Assembly (NCBI GenBank): GCA_035079385.1
Contig: JAVHKY010000003.1
Span: 26,241,501 to 26,305,500, forward strand
DNA from: Aspidiotus rigidus
Lineage: Eukaryota; Arthropoda; Insecta; Hemiptera; Diaspididae
Direction of reading: 5' to 3'
Length of the DNA: 64,000 nucleotides
Shown here: positions 1 to 9,660 of the stretch, piece after piece
Numbering within the stretch: the first letter of the stretch is position 1
How the letters are laid out: each line of letters opens with the position of its first letter
Notes under the pieces: generated by a model
What the model saw: the letters and a program-made list of their open reading frames with translations, nothing else
What the model was told of the DNA's origin: nothing
Databases searched by the model: none
Program-made: the position numbers and the translations under genes

Positions 1-545
1 TCAAAAAAAAACTTATTATTGAAAAATTTTAACTGCAAAATAGATTACCTAAACTTTCTTTTAAAGTTTGTCAAAAGTTCTGAACTTTTGAAAGGAAATC
101 GATTGTTGTCAAATATTACAAGAAAATAAGCTAGGCCTATTCTATAATAAGGAGTTCCAAACAAAAAATATTTTTCATGAAATTCCTTTCATCAGAGACC
201 ATCTGAACTTTATTGTCAGTCTAGTTATAATCTTGAAAAGCTTCTAAAAGTTGTGAGCATCCGAAAAACCGATTCATTGTAAATATTTTGGAGAACTGAG
301 GTTCAATAAGAAAAACTTTCAAACAAAAAATATTCCTTTTGCAATTGTCTGTGAAATAGACTACTTAAACTTCCTCTTAAAAATTGTCGGAAATTCTGAG
401 GGTTTGGAAGAAAAGTGATTGTTTCCAAATATCCTCCAAACTAGAGCTTTAATGAAGAAAAGTTTTAACCCAAAAGTGATTCTCACAAAATTCACTACAT
501 GTTTATTGTAAAGCTAATGGTCATCATGAAAAGTGTATTGTGAGC
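1..545. repeat. Degenerate tandem repeat, about 150-bp unit
   Basis: About four diverged units lie head to tail. Recognisable landmarks recur near 1, 158, 307 and 455, each an A-rich stretch such as CAAACAAAAAATATT followed by a segment resembling GACTACTTAAACTTCCTC and then TTCTGA...TTGGAA. A reverse-complement relative lies near 9163-9252 and a weaker one near 9480-9660, so the unit is dispersed. No coding potential is seen. Boundaries are approximate and the left side runs off the window. Confidence 0.6.
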
Positions 546-930
546 TTCAACATTGAAAAAAAATCTGTAGGAATCACATTGAATACTTTTATTTATTTAT
601 TTAAAGTATGTATTCTTATTGGTAAGTGATGCCGATAACAGTTGAGTGGCCTAGTTGCAGTCAGAGGAATAAAATCTTGATGAGGAATTGTACCTAATTT
701 GCCGTTTGCCTTCATACGCGTTGATGTTGCTGTACAAAATTAAAATAATATTCAAGTTGTTCATCCGCACATGGCGCTAAATCTCTTAAAACCACACAAA
801 ATAGGTTTTTTGAATATCTGCTAATTATTTATCAATCATTTAATGCAATGAAATGATTCATTGCAAATTATTTCGAATTATTTATTCTAGAACACAATGT
901 GAAAATATAAAATATTTAAAAAAAGAATCC
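546..930. other. Anonymous AT-rich DNA
   Basis: No open frame, RNA gene or repeat end could be recognised here beyond short A/T runs. It lies between the satellite and the left arm of the foldback element. Confidence 0.4.
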
Positions 931-1054
931 GGTGTTGCTCATGAAGTTGATTGAATTGAGTTTATCATAACTGAACCACAAAGAAAAAAACAAGAGTTTG
1001 AATTGAAAAAACTCTGTTTACTAAATAAAGTATTAAATAATTTTATAATTAAAC

Positions 1055-1067
1055 ATTCTTATGTAAA
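1055..1067. repeat. Left target-site duplication of the LINE
   Basis: ATTCTTATGTAAA is identical to 3932-3944 and directly precedes the truncated 5' end of the LINE. Confidence 0.9.
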
Positions 1068-1075
1068 CTCACGGG

Positions 1076-2515
1076 TAATGGTTCTTTTCGTTCTATCAGC
1101 CAACTAAAAACAGATCACTCAATAACCTCAGACCCCCTACTCATCTCCGAAATCCTAGCTAAACATTATACCTCAGTATCCTCCAACACTAACTACGACT
1201 CCGACTTTTTAGAATACAAACTCCAACAAGAAAAATTTGATATATCTTTTGATCCTCCTTCAAATGAACCTCTTCCATACAACCTCCCCATCTCCGAAAA
1301 CGAACTATCGAATACTATAAATAAAAATCTGAGAAACGCCTCCCCCGGACTTGACAACATTCACGCGGCCATGATAAAGAATCTCCATCCAAACTCGCTC
1401 ACTTATCTTCTTTCTTTATTCAACTCTATTTTTTCACAAAACACCTATCCTGTCTTCTGGAAAACAGTCATCATTCTCCCCATATTGAAACCTGGCTCGG
1501 ACCCTCTCCTCCCTGCCTCATATCGCCCCATAGCTCTTTCTAGCGTTCTTGGCAAATTATTTCAAAAAATTCTGAACAAAAGACTCTTGTGGTATCTAGA
1601 ATCCAATAACATCCTCTCCCCCTTCCAATATGGCTTCAGAAAAGGACGAAATACTATACAACCCCTTTATGATCTCCAATCTCAAATCAACGATGTCCCC
1701 AGTAACAAATCCTCCCTATACTCTATCTTCTTTGATCTCCAAGAGGCCTTTCCCCGGGTATGGAGACACCTCATCTCTACCGAACTTTACGAAATTGGTC
1801 TCCGAGGCCACCTCCCTAACATCCTACAAACTTTTCTCAACGACAGAACCCTTCTAGTAAGAATCAATAACATAACCTCCCCTCCCCTTCCGGTCCAAAA
1901 TGGAGTCCCTCAAGGAGAAGTCTTCAGTGTCTTACTTTTTCTAGTAGCAATAAATGATATCACCAAATGTGTAAACCCCCCCCCCCCCCCCTCACCCAGC
2001 GTCTTTTCGCTGATGACTATAACATCACTATCCGTTCAGCAAATCCGCAAAGAGCCCATAGACTCCTACAGGATACCCTTAACTCAATCACTACATGGAC
2101 ATCTAAAAGAGGATTCAGATTTTCTTCCTCGAAAACCTACTCAGTCATTTTCAAAAAAAGAAATCCTATCCCCTCCTTACCTCCTCTAATTCTACAAAAC
2201 TTCCAAATCCCATCTCGTAACTACGGCAAACTTCTCGGCTTACATTTTGACCAAAAACTTACCTGGGCCCCCCACATTAAAACCCTCAAAGCCAAATGCA
2301 CACGCGCTCTAAACATATTAAAATACATATCTCACCCATCTAAAGGCTGCAACAGAAAGTTACTCCTTCTTCTACAAAAGTCTTATTCGCTCAAAATTAG
2401 ATTATGGTTCCCCGATCTACAACACAGCAAAAAAAACCGTCCTTGCCTTACTCGACCCCATCCAGACATCTTCTCTCAGGATTGCCCTGGGAGCTTATCG
2501 CACCAGCCCCAAACT
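1076..2515 (+). pseudogene. Reverse transcriptase remnant of the LINE
   Basis: The translation shows the RT order expected of non-LTR elements: SPGLDNIHAAMIKN, then SYRPIALSSVLGKLFQK, GFRKGRNT, FDLQEAFPRVWR (usually a D where P stands), GVPQGEVFS, and LFADDYNI with the catalytic DD. The frame is lost between GVPQG and FADD at the cytosine run 1976-1991, so the motifs lie in two frames (1371-2189 and 1967-2518). The upstream part of the RT begins without a start codon at the truncation point. Function would be RNA-templated DNA synthesis at a nicked target; this copy cannot make it. Confidence 0.88.
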
Positions 2516-2867
2516 TAGCCTATGTGCAGAAGCCCCAGATTTTCCCCTTCACTTTCGAAGGCTCATCCTAACCTCCAACTTTTTATCCTCTGTAGCACAA
2601 TTCCCACAACTTCCAATCTTTAACCGAATCTTTCACCACAATCACAACCAATCCTCCACCAAACATATTCGCCTTCAATTCAATCACCTGATCAACAAAC
2701 CGTTCATAGCACATCCCCTACAACCCATATACACAACCTTCCCCCCTTGGACCTTCCCTCAACCTAAAATACGCCTAGATCTCATAGAAATCCCAAAATC
2801 TGACAAACCTGGTTTTACCCAACATATCAACCAACTACTTCAAGAATACCTGACCATTCACTTTGCC

Positions 2868-3679
2868 TCACCGATGGGTCGAAAACATCTACTAAAGCAG
2901 CCTACGCATACTCCATCGACGGGGAAATATCTTCTCATCGCATCCGAAATATAGCCTCTATTTCTACAGCCGAACTGATGGCCATTTTTTCCTGCCTTTC
3001 CCACCTCTCTCAACTACCCCCAAACGGTAAATTCATTATTCTCACTGACTCACTTTCTTCACTCCACTCCCTTACAGACGCATACAACTCTAACCCTATA
3101 ATCCAACGCATCTTCCTCACACTACACACTTTAGAAACAATCAACACTCAAATCATCTTCATATGGATCCCTGGACATACCAATTTCCCCGACCACGACG
3201 CAGTTGATCAAGCTGCTAAACAAGCTACCTCCCTCAGTCAAATAACTGATAATTCACCCCTACCAACCCTAGATTACAAAAATTACTATCGTTCTCTCAT
3301 CACACAATCATGGAACACTCTTTGGGAAAATCAAACAAATAATAAACTTCTCAGTATCAAAAAAAACCCGGTTCCTTGGGTATCCTCCATTCAAAACACA
3401 AGAAGAGAAGAAGTAATTCTCTCTCGTCTCAGAATTGGTCACACAAAAATTACTCACGCCCACCTCATCAGTCCCTACATCCTAACCCCTCCCTCATGTC
3501 CCCACTGTCAAAAAGACAAATTAACAGTGGAACACTTTTTTTCATGCCCCAGACTTTTACCCCTTCGCTCTTCTTCGGATACCCCCTCTTCTCTCACCCA
3601 AGCACTCAAAAACAACCAGGACATCATTTCGAATACCCTACATTACCTAAGACAAACTGACTTTTACGTTCACATCTGA
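2868..3679 (+). pseudogene. RNase H and CCHC-like tail of the LINE
   Basis: The frame reads through LTDGSK, STAELMAIF, LTDSLSSLHSL and IWIPGHT, which hold the acidic residues and histidine of the retroelement RNase H fold (first D in TDGS, E in TAEL, D in TDS). After about 110 further residues comes CPHC followed by TVEHFFSCP, the cysteine/histidine motif that closes ORF2 in many I, Jockey and LOA-type elements. A stop at 3677-3679 ends it, followed by the 3' UTR. It is open from about 2868; the stretch 2520-2867 joining it to RT is frame-broken. Confidence 0.85.
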
Positions 3680-3931
3680 ACACATACATCGACTATACCT
3701 CTACAACCTTCTACATACACACAATGTAAACTTTTACACACCATTACCTGAAGCAGTTACACTCGACATTATATTCCATCCTCTTATCCTTCCTCACTTT
3801 CCGTTACTCTACCAACTTCCTTAAAACCTCCCTTTCTCAAGTGTTATTTATAATATTCATAACTTTTGTAACGCCGAGCCAATAGCCCTCGTGAAGCTCT
3901 AGTGCTCGTAAAAATAAAAAAAAAAAAAAAA

Positions 3932-3944
3932 ATTCTTATGTAAA
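3932..3944. repeat. Right target-site duplication of the LINE
   Basis: ATTCTTATGTAAA follows the A tail directly and matches 1055-1067 base for base. Confidence 0.9.
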
Positions 3945-5243
3945 ATCTTACAGCAATATCTCCGTATCCTACAAACTCTTATAACCTTACGCTTCCTCAT
4001 GAGTGATACAATCATTTAGTTGTTCAGTTTTCCATTATATTAGGAACAAACAGCCTCTATTATTGCCTTCTATATAAGTGAATACTATATTGATGCTGTA
4101 AGATTTTACATATGAATGTTTGATTACAAAATGATTTAATATTTTGTTTGGTAACTACAGAGTTTTTTTGATTCAAACTCTTGTTTTTTCTTTTTAGTTC
4201 ACTTATGATGAAGTCAATTCAATCAACTTCATGAGCAACAACTGAGTGTTTTTTTTTCTCTAATATTTAATTTGAATTATTTTTAGTTAAAAATATGTAT
4301 GATGCAAACGGTGTGTCCCAAAACATTTTTTTGTTAATAAATTATAATAATTGGACTGATAAAAAGAAGGAAACGCTCAATTGGTTTTATCAAAAAAAAA
4401 AAAAAAAAAAATTTCGGGCATAGCCAAATAAATGAAGATCATGTTCCATGTCTTTTATATTTTATCAGTCATCTTGAAATATTTTAGTCTAGGCTTCTAC
4501 TAGGTCAAGTGTTCGTGAGATATTATTCGTTTACCCCCTTACCTATCTTGGCGTCGTATAAGTCTTGTATTCTCGGTTGGTATTGGGTCGATTTATATGA
4601 AATTGAGAATAATTGAAGTTTTATATTTGCTGTATGGAATAGGGTTATTTTTTTGATAATCGGATTGATAGAATTAGAGATTTTTCGATTTTAATTTAGA
4701 AAAATTCGGAGCGGGGTAAGTTGAACGTCAGTTCGTTAACCATCCGGCGTTAAAGGAATGAATGTTGCTATGGAAAATGACGAGTGTTACTGACTTGTGC
4801 GCGAAAAGTGTTTCTTTCTCAGAAGGGGAGGGGGTTGTAAGTTGTGTATTATCAGTACACGAGATTGAATAAAAAATAATGGTTGGCAAGTTTTGAAAAT
4901 GAATTTCTATCGGAAAACGACGTCATTATTGTCGTTATTAACGAAAACGACTATCAGTGAAATATAATGTAGGCCAGCCAATAATGAACAAAATGGAAAC
5001 TAAAAGAAATAGAGATGTACAAAAATAAGATACAAAAGTCGGTTTTGCTTTCGCGCTGCGAAGGCTTTTTTGAGGTATCACCTTTCGTGGGGTGAACTCG
5101 CGGGTGCGTAATTTCTTGGTGACACCAGTGCCGGTGAACGCTGTCAATGAAGGATCCACGGAGTTGTTTAATCTGCGCGAAAGTCTCATCACTTATGAAG
5201 ACCCGGTCGCGAGTGTGCTGCAGATTCCGAAGGATGCAAGAAT

Positions 5244-5563
5244 TTGTATAGTAATGGAGGCATTATGACTGCATCAAATTCAAACGAAAGGAAACGCGAA
5301 TGCTACTTCTATGGCGACAACGCGCAAACTTTGTATTGCTGTCGAAAATTCCTCAGCTTATCGACCGAAGCCAGGAAACAATTTGTAAGAAAACAACGTT
5401 TATGTCCAGAATACTTCGAAGCCATCCAATTCTCTCACATTTTCACAAATGGACATTTCCGGAAAGAATCATCGCCCATCAATCGAGCCTCGATAGCTTC
5501 CTGTACCACCGATCACATTTGGCTTCTCGGATTCAACTAATGCTCCAAAATGTCGCTGATTAA
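5244..5563 (+). pseudogene. Pao/BEL-type retrotransposon gag fragment
   Basis: Two overlapping frames read through a short stretch resembling the zinc-knuckle part of Pao-type polyproteins: CYFYGDNAQTLYCCRKFLSL, then EARKQFVRKQRLCPEYFEA, then QFSHIFTNGHFRK, and in the other frame SSLDSFLYHR where intact elements have a histidine-rich HHTLLH-like segment. Several knuckle cysteines are replaced and the frame shifts, so it is a relic. No protease, RT or LTR was recognised around it. It lies in the segment that interrupts repeat island A. Confidence 0.6.
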
Positions 5564-6479
5564 TAAAATATTGTAAGAACTGCAATAAAGTTTTTTATTG
5601 CAATGATATTTTTAGAAGAATACTGTCTCCGTCTTGATGTCGTTCATTTCCAAGGAAATGTAAATTAAAATCGTTGATCGTCGTGATTTGTCACACATTA
5701 CGTACAAAAATGTAGAAGCTTATAAGAGAAATGCCGAAAGAGAATTCAAGTCTCCTATGAGAAATATGAGGTGTCGCATTTATATGAGAAATATTTTGAG
5801 GTATCACCTTTCGTGGGGCGAACGAGCGGAGCGACCTTTTGTATATTTTGAGGTATCACCGTTCGCCCCCTGTCTCGCTGTTCTATTGGAATGGTGTGAG
5901 AAAATTCAAGTCTTCTATGAGAAATATGAGGTATCGCCTTTATGAGAAATATTTTGAGGTATCACCTTTCGTGAGGCGAACTCGCGGTTATTTGATTATT
6001 TATTTATTTAATTATTTAAGCACACGGGGTGTACTCGCAAATTTCTGAATCACCCACGGGGTAGAGATGTGCACGGACGCACGCTTGCACGGACGCACAG
6101 ACTCTCGGACTAATTATTTAATTATTTAAATTATTTAATTATTTAATTGAAGCCTTCTTATCAAGAAGGGCGTATCTCGAAAAAACGCGTTTTGAGAAAA
6201 ACGATCGCTGGTACGAAGCGTAGAGAAATCAGAATGCGAAGAAGTGTGGTCAGTGCACAGGCGGCATCGATCATCTTTCAATCCCCCCCTATTACCTGTC
6301 CAAAGAGCGTAATTTAAGAAATTCGTTTACCCCTTACCTATCTTGCCGTCGTATAAGTCTTCTATGAGAAATACGAGGTAATGGTATGTGACAATTCAAG
6401 TCTAGGGGAGTTGGAAAAATTTCGACTATCCAGCCTTTATTTATTTAATTATTTAATCATTCAATTATTTAATTATTGA

Positions 6480-6481
6480 AT

Positions 6482-6529
<48 letters not shown>

Positions 6530-6531
6530 TT
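6480..6531. repeat. TTTA microsatellite
   Basis: A nearly pure run of ATTT units between two modules of island A. Confidence 0.85.
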
Positions 6532-6545
6532 ATTAATTCTTGTAC

Positions 6546-7555
6546 TAGGTCAAGTGTTCGTGAGATATTATTCGTTTACCCCTTTACCTATCTTGGCGTC
6601 GTATAAGTCTTGTATAAGAAATATTTTGAGGTAATTATGGGTGTTCTATATTTTGAGGTATCAACTTTCGGTGGAGCGAACGAGCGATCTCGCTGTTGTA
6701 TTGGAATGGTATGAGAAAATTCAAGTCTTTTTTGAGAAATATGAGGTAGCGCGAACTCGCTCCGCTCGTTCGCCCCCTGTCTCGCTGTTGTATTGGAATG
6801 GTATGAGACAATTCAAGTCTAGGGGACTTGGAAAAATTTCGACTATCCAGCCATATATGATAGGAAGAGGGACTTGGAAAACTTTACCTATCTTGACGTC
6901 GAATAAGTCTTCTATGAGAAATATGAGGTAGCGCGAACTCGCTCCGCTCGTTCTCCCCCTGTCTCGCTGTTGTATTGGAATGGTGTGAGACAATTCAAGT
7001 CTAGGGGACTTGGAAAAATTTCGACTATTCAGCCTTTATTTATTTAATTATTTAATTATTTAATTATTTATTTATTTAATTATTTAATTATTTAATTATT
7101 CAATTATTTTATTATTTCATTATTTAATTATTCAATATTATTTATTTATTTATTTATTCATCTAATTATTTATTTATTTATTTATTTATTCATTTATTTA
7201 TTTATTATTAATTCTTCTACTAGGTCAAGTGTTCGTGAGATATTATTCGTTTACCCCTTTACCTATCTTGGCGTCGTATAAGTCTTGTATGAGAAATATT
7301 TTGAGGTAATTATGGGTGTTCTATATTTTGAGGTATCAACTTTCGGTGGGGCGAATGAGTGATCTCGTTGTTGTATTGGAATGGTATGAGAAAATTCAAG
7401 TCTTTTTTGAGAAATATGAGGTAGCGCGAACTCGCTCCGCTCGTTCGCCCCCTGTCTCGCTGTTGTATTGGAATGGTATGAGACAATTCAAGTCTAGGGG
7501 ACTTAGAAAAATTTCGACTATCCAGCCATATATGATAGGAAGAGGGACTTAGAAA
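6546..7555 (+). repeat. Direct duplication of a roughly 330-bp module (period 675 bp)
   Basis: The block starting AGGTCAAGTGTTCGTGAG at 6546 and ending near 6880 with ATATGATAGGAAGAGGGACTT recurs at 7221-7555 with few differences. Between them lie a further partial module (6900-7030) and TTTA/TTAA low-complexity sequence. Open frames of 96 and 78 codons found here are repeat shadows, not genes. Confidence 0.8.
7030..7210. repeat. TTTA/AATT low-complexity tract
   Basis: Interrupted TTTA and TTAA repeats with scattered substitutions, between the two duplicated modules. Confidence 0.8.
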
Positions 7556-7656
7556 ATTTTCTAATTATTAATTATATTAATTATTTAATTATTTATTTAT
7601 TTAATTATTTAATTATTTAATTATTTATTTATTTAATTATTTAATTATTTAATTTT

Positions 7657-7671
7657 AACAGGGAACCTGTT
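7657..7671. repeat. Hairpin terminus of the AACAGG...CCTGTT element family
   Basis: AACAGGGAACCTGTT forms a 6-bp stem (AACAGG/CCTGTT) with a GAA loop and is followed by TTATGGGGG and a CCGTGCGCCGT-rich segment. The same terminus opens or closes elements at 36526, 41578-41789, 49935-50506 and 52030-52387. No opposite terminus was found for this copy; it runs into the 45-bp array. Confidence 0.7.
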
Positions 7672-7737
7672 TTATGGGGGGCTATCTGAGAAATCTGCCG
7701 TGCGCCGTGCGCCGTCCGCCGTCCGTCGTCCAGCGAA

Positions 7738-8511
7738 AAACTTAGAAAAATTTCGACCCTCGAGCCATATACGATAGAAGGGGGACTTAGAAAAATTTCG
7801 ACTCTCGAGCCATATATGATAGGAGAGGGACTTAGAAGAATTTCGACTCTCGAGCCATATATGATACAAGGGGGACTTAGAAAAATTTCGACTCTCAAGC
7901 CATATATGATAGGAGAGGGACTTGGAAGAATTTCGACTCTCGAGCCATATATGATACAAGGGGGACTTAGAAAAATTTCGACTCTCGAGCCATATATGAT
8001 AGGAGAGGGACTTAGAAAAATTTCGACTCTCGAGCCATATATGATAGGAGAGGGACTTGGAAAAATTTCGACTCTCGAGCTATATATGATAGAAGGGGGA
8101 CTTAGAAAAATTTCGACTCTCGAGCCATATATGATAGGAGAGGGACTTAGAAAAATTTCGACTCTCGAGCCATATATGATAGGAGAGGGACTTAGAAGAA
8201 TTTCGACTCTCGAGCCATATATGATACAAGGGGGACTTAGAAAAATTTCGACTCTCAAGCCATATATGATAGGAGAGGGACTTGGAAGAATTTCGACTCT
8301 CGAGCCATATATGATAGGAGAGGGACTTAGAAAAATTTCGACTCTCAAGCCATATATGATAGGGACTTAGAAAAATTTCGACTCTCAAGCCATATATGAT
8401 AGAAGGGGGACTTAGAAAAATTTCGACTCTCGAGCCATATATGATAGGAGAGGGACTTAGAAAAATTTCGACTCTCGAGCTATATATGATAGAAGGGGGA
8501 CTTAGAAAAAT
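7738..8511. repeat. 45-bp minisatellite, about 17 units
   Basis: The unit is roughly GGGACTTAGAAAAATTTCGA followed by CTCTCGAGCCATATATGATA and GGAGA. Unit starts step by 45 bp (7801, 7846, 7891 and on), with one shortened unit near 8350. Variants alternate between ATAGGAGA and ATACAAGG or ATAGAAGG. Because 45 is a multiple of three, frames stay open on both strands (7641-8348 minus, 7816-8370 plus and others); these repetitive frames are artefacts of the period. One to four copies of the same unit occur inside the hairpin-ended elements at 36.3, 41.6, 50.0 and 52.2 kb. Confidence 0.93.
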
Positions 8512-8601
8512 TTAATTATTTAATTATTTATTTATTTAATTATTTAATTATTTATTTATTTAATTATTTATTTATTTAATTATTTATTTATTTAATTATT
8601 T

Positions 8602-8634
<33 letters not shown>

Positions 8635-8709
8635 TTATATTATTTATTTATTTAATTATTTAATTATTTAATTATTTAATTATTTATTTATTCAATTATT
8701 TATTTATTT

Positions 8710-8762
<53 letters not shown>

Positions 8763-8782
8763 TTATTTATTATTATTATTAC
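8512..8782. repeat. TTTA/AATT microsatellite tract
   Basis: About 270 bp of TTTA and TTAATTA repeats closing the minisatellite and leading into the right end of island A. Confidence 0.88.
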
Positions 8783-8949
8783 GCGGGGTGTACTCGCGAA
8801 TTTCTGAATCACCCACTGGGTAGAGATTTCTCTTGACGGGGGGGGGAGGGGGGGGTGTACTCGCGAGTTTCAAAATCGGGGTCTGGCGAGAGAAAAGACA
8901 TGGAACATGTCAAAAAAAAAAAGGTCTCCAAGTGGTATGGGAAGCGAGA

Positions 8950-9145
8950 TACGAGGGTACCAGATAGAAAAAATAAAGAAAGAAAGATCCGCGGTCAAAC
9001 ACATACCAAGTGATGTCAACACCAGAAAAACTTGTGATTTTCAAGTATGGATGAAAAAGTGACAAAAGTGGTTATTTTCTTTAAAAAGGGCCTAAAAATG
9101 ACCGAAGCCTAAAAAAGTGACCAAGTCACTCAGAAGTGACAAACT
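8950..9145. mobile_element. Possible hAT-like element end
   Basis: The segment ends in GTGACAAACTGGACACCCTAG, whose reverse complement resembles the CAGGGTGTCCACTG terminus of the element at 50896-51526, and contains repeated GTGACC/GTGAC subterminal motifs. No matching left end was found, so this is at most a solo fragment. Confidence 0.3.
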
Positions 9146-9162
9146 GGACACCCTAGAATAAT

Positions 9163-9252
9163 CGATTTCCTTCCAAAAACTAAGAACTTTCGACAAAGTT
9201 TGTATGATAGTTTAGTTAATCTATTTTGCAGTTAGAAATTTTCAATAATAGT
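9163..9252 (-). repeat. Inverted copy of the 1-545 satellite unit
   Basis: The reverse complement matches about 1-110 of the window, including AACTGCAAAATAGATTA and the flanking TTGAAAAATTT. A second, weaker relative lies near 9480-9660. Confidence 0.65.
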
Positions 9253-9378
9253 TTTTGTTTGACCCAATTTTACTCCACCATATAAAAAAAAAAAAAAAAA
9301 AATTTATATTATATCAATAAATATATATTATACACATATAAAAGTAATAATTTGCAAACTATTACTATCACCATATTC

Positions 9379-9437
9379 GTCGAGCTAATAGCCCGGTTGT
9401 GTTGCTTAAATGCTCGTTAAAAAAAAAAAAAAAAAAA
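9379..9437 (+). mobile_element. Solo 3' tail of a LINE related to 1068-3931
   Basis: GTCGAGCTAATAGCCC...AAATGCTCGTT followed by 19 A resembles GCCGAGCCAATAGCCC...TAGTGCTCGT plus A tail near 3872-3931. Only the last 40 bp or so is recognisable, as in a severely 5'-truncated insertion. Confidence 0.5.
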
Positions 9438-9660
9438 TTTATTTCATTCGTGTTTGATTTTTTAGATATTTATTGCTGAAAAATTGACTTTTTCCCAAAG
9501 TTCCCAACTTTCGACGAACTTTTTAAGCTGATAATTGGACGCATATCAAAGTTTGTATGGTATTTTTTATAACAAATTTCACGAGGAATATTTTTTATCT
9601 GTAACTTTTCATGGTTGATGCCCAATTTTTCAATATATTTGCAAAACATTGATTTTTGGG

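Larger units (their letters stand above)
1068..3931 (+). mobile_element. 5'-truncated non-LTR retrotransposon (I/LOA-like, RT + RNase H)
   Basis: The insertion begins inside the RT domain, so any ORF1 and endonuclease are absent. It carries RT, RNase H and a C-terminal CxxC...H...C motif, then about 250 bp of 3' UTR ending in GCTCTAGTGCTCGTAAAAAT and an A tract. A perfect 13-bp direct duplication flanks it (1055-1067 and 3932-3944), the usual product of target-primed reverse transcription. An RNase H domain after RT places it in the I-type group (I, LOA and relatives) rather than RTE or CR1. The copy is dead: truncated, with a frameshift at a run of 16 C. Related 3' tails occur at 9379-9437 and 14716-14762. 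Confidence 0.9.
931..4243. mobile_element. Foldback (long inverted repeat) element split by a LINE
   Basis: The left arm (about 931-1067, continuing at 3932-3955) is the reverse complement of the right arm (about 4093-4243). For example GTTGCTCATGAAGTTGATTG near 933 mirrors the sequence near 4220-4240, and AAATCTTACAGCA near 3943 mirrors TGCTGTAAGATTT near 4093. The unpaired loop is about 3956-4092. The left arm is interrupted by the retroelement at 1068-3931. Without that insertion the element is about 0.45 kb and could fold almost end to end, which is the architecture of a non-autonomous foldback or MITE-like element. No target duplication of the element itself could be fixed. Confidence 0.75.
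4440..8909 (+). mobile_element. Composite repeat island A with 17-bp inverted ends
   Basis: CATGTTCCATGTCTTTT at 4440-4456 is repeated in inverse at 8893-8909. The same ends and the same internal modules, in opposite orientation, form island B at 14093-16199. Modules include AGGTCAAGTGTTCGTGAG...CTTGGCGTCGTATAAGTC, a CGAACTCGCTCCGCTCGTTCG block, GACTTGGAAAAATTTCGAC, TTTA microsatellites, and a right end holding GGGTGTACTCGCGA and GGGTAGAGA followed by runs of G. Homology between A and B also extends about 20 bp outside the left 17-mer (GGCATAGCCAAATAAATGA), so the true terminus may lie near 4418. About 4572-5690 looks like an insertion carrying Pao-like gag. No transposase or RT of its own is seen; superfamily unknown. 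Confidence 0.65.

Noticed and set aside
4938..5192. 84-codon minus frame with a hydrophobic segment
   Set aside because: Part of it is translated from the dispersed AGGTATCACCTTTCGTGGGG module; no homology recognised and no signal of a gene.
6721..7552. Frames of 96, 90 and 78 codons in island A
   Set aside because: Same peptides recur with each copy of the duplicated module and on both strands; non-coding repeat.
7641..8388. Long frames on both strands (235, 184 and 102 codons)
   Set aside because: They are read-through of the 45-bp minisatellite, whose period keeps every frame open; no start context or domain.
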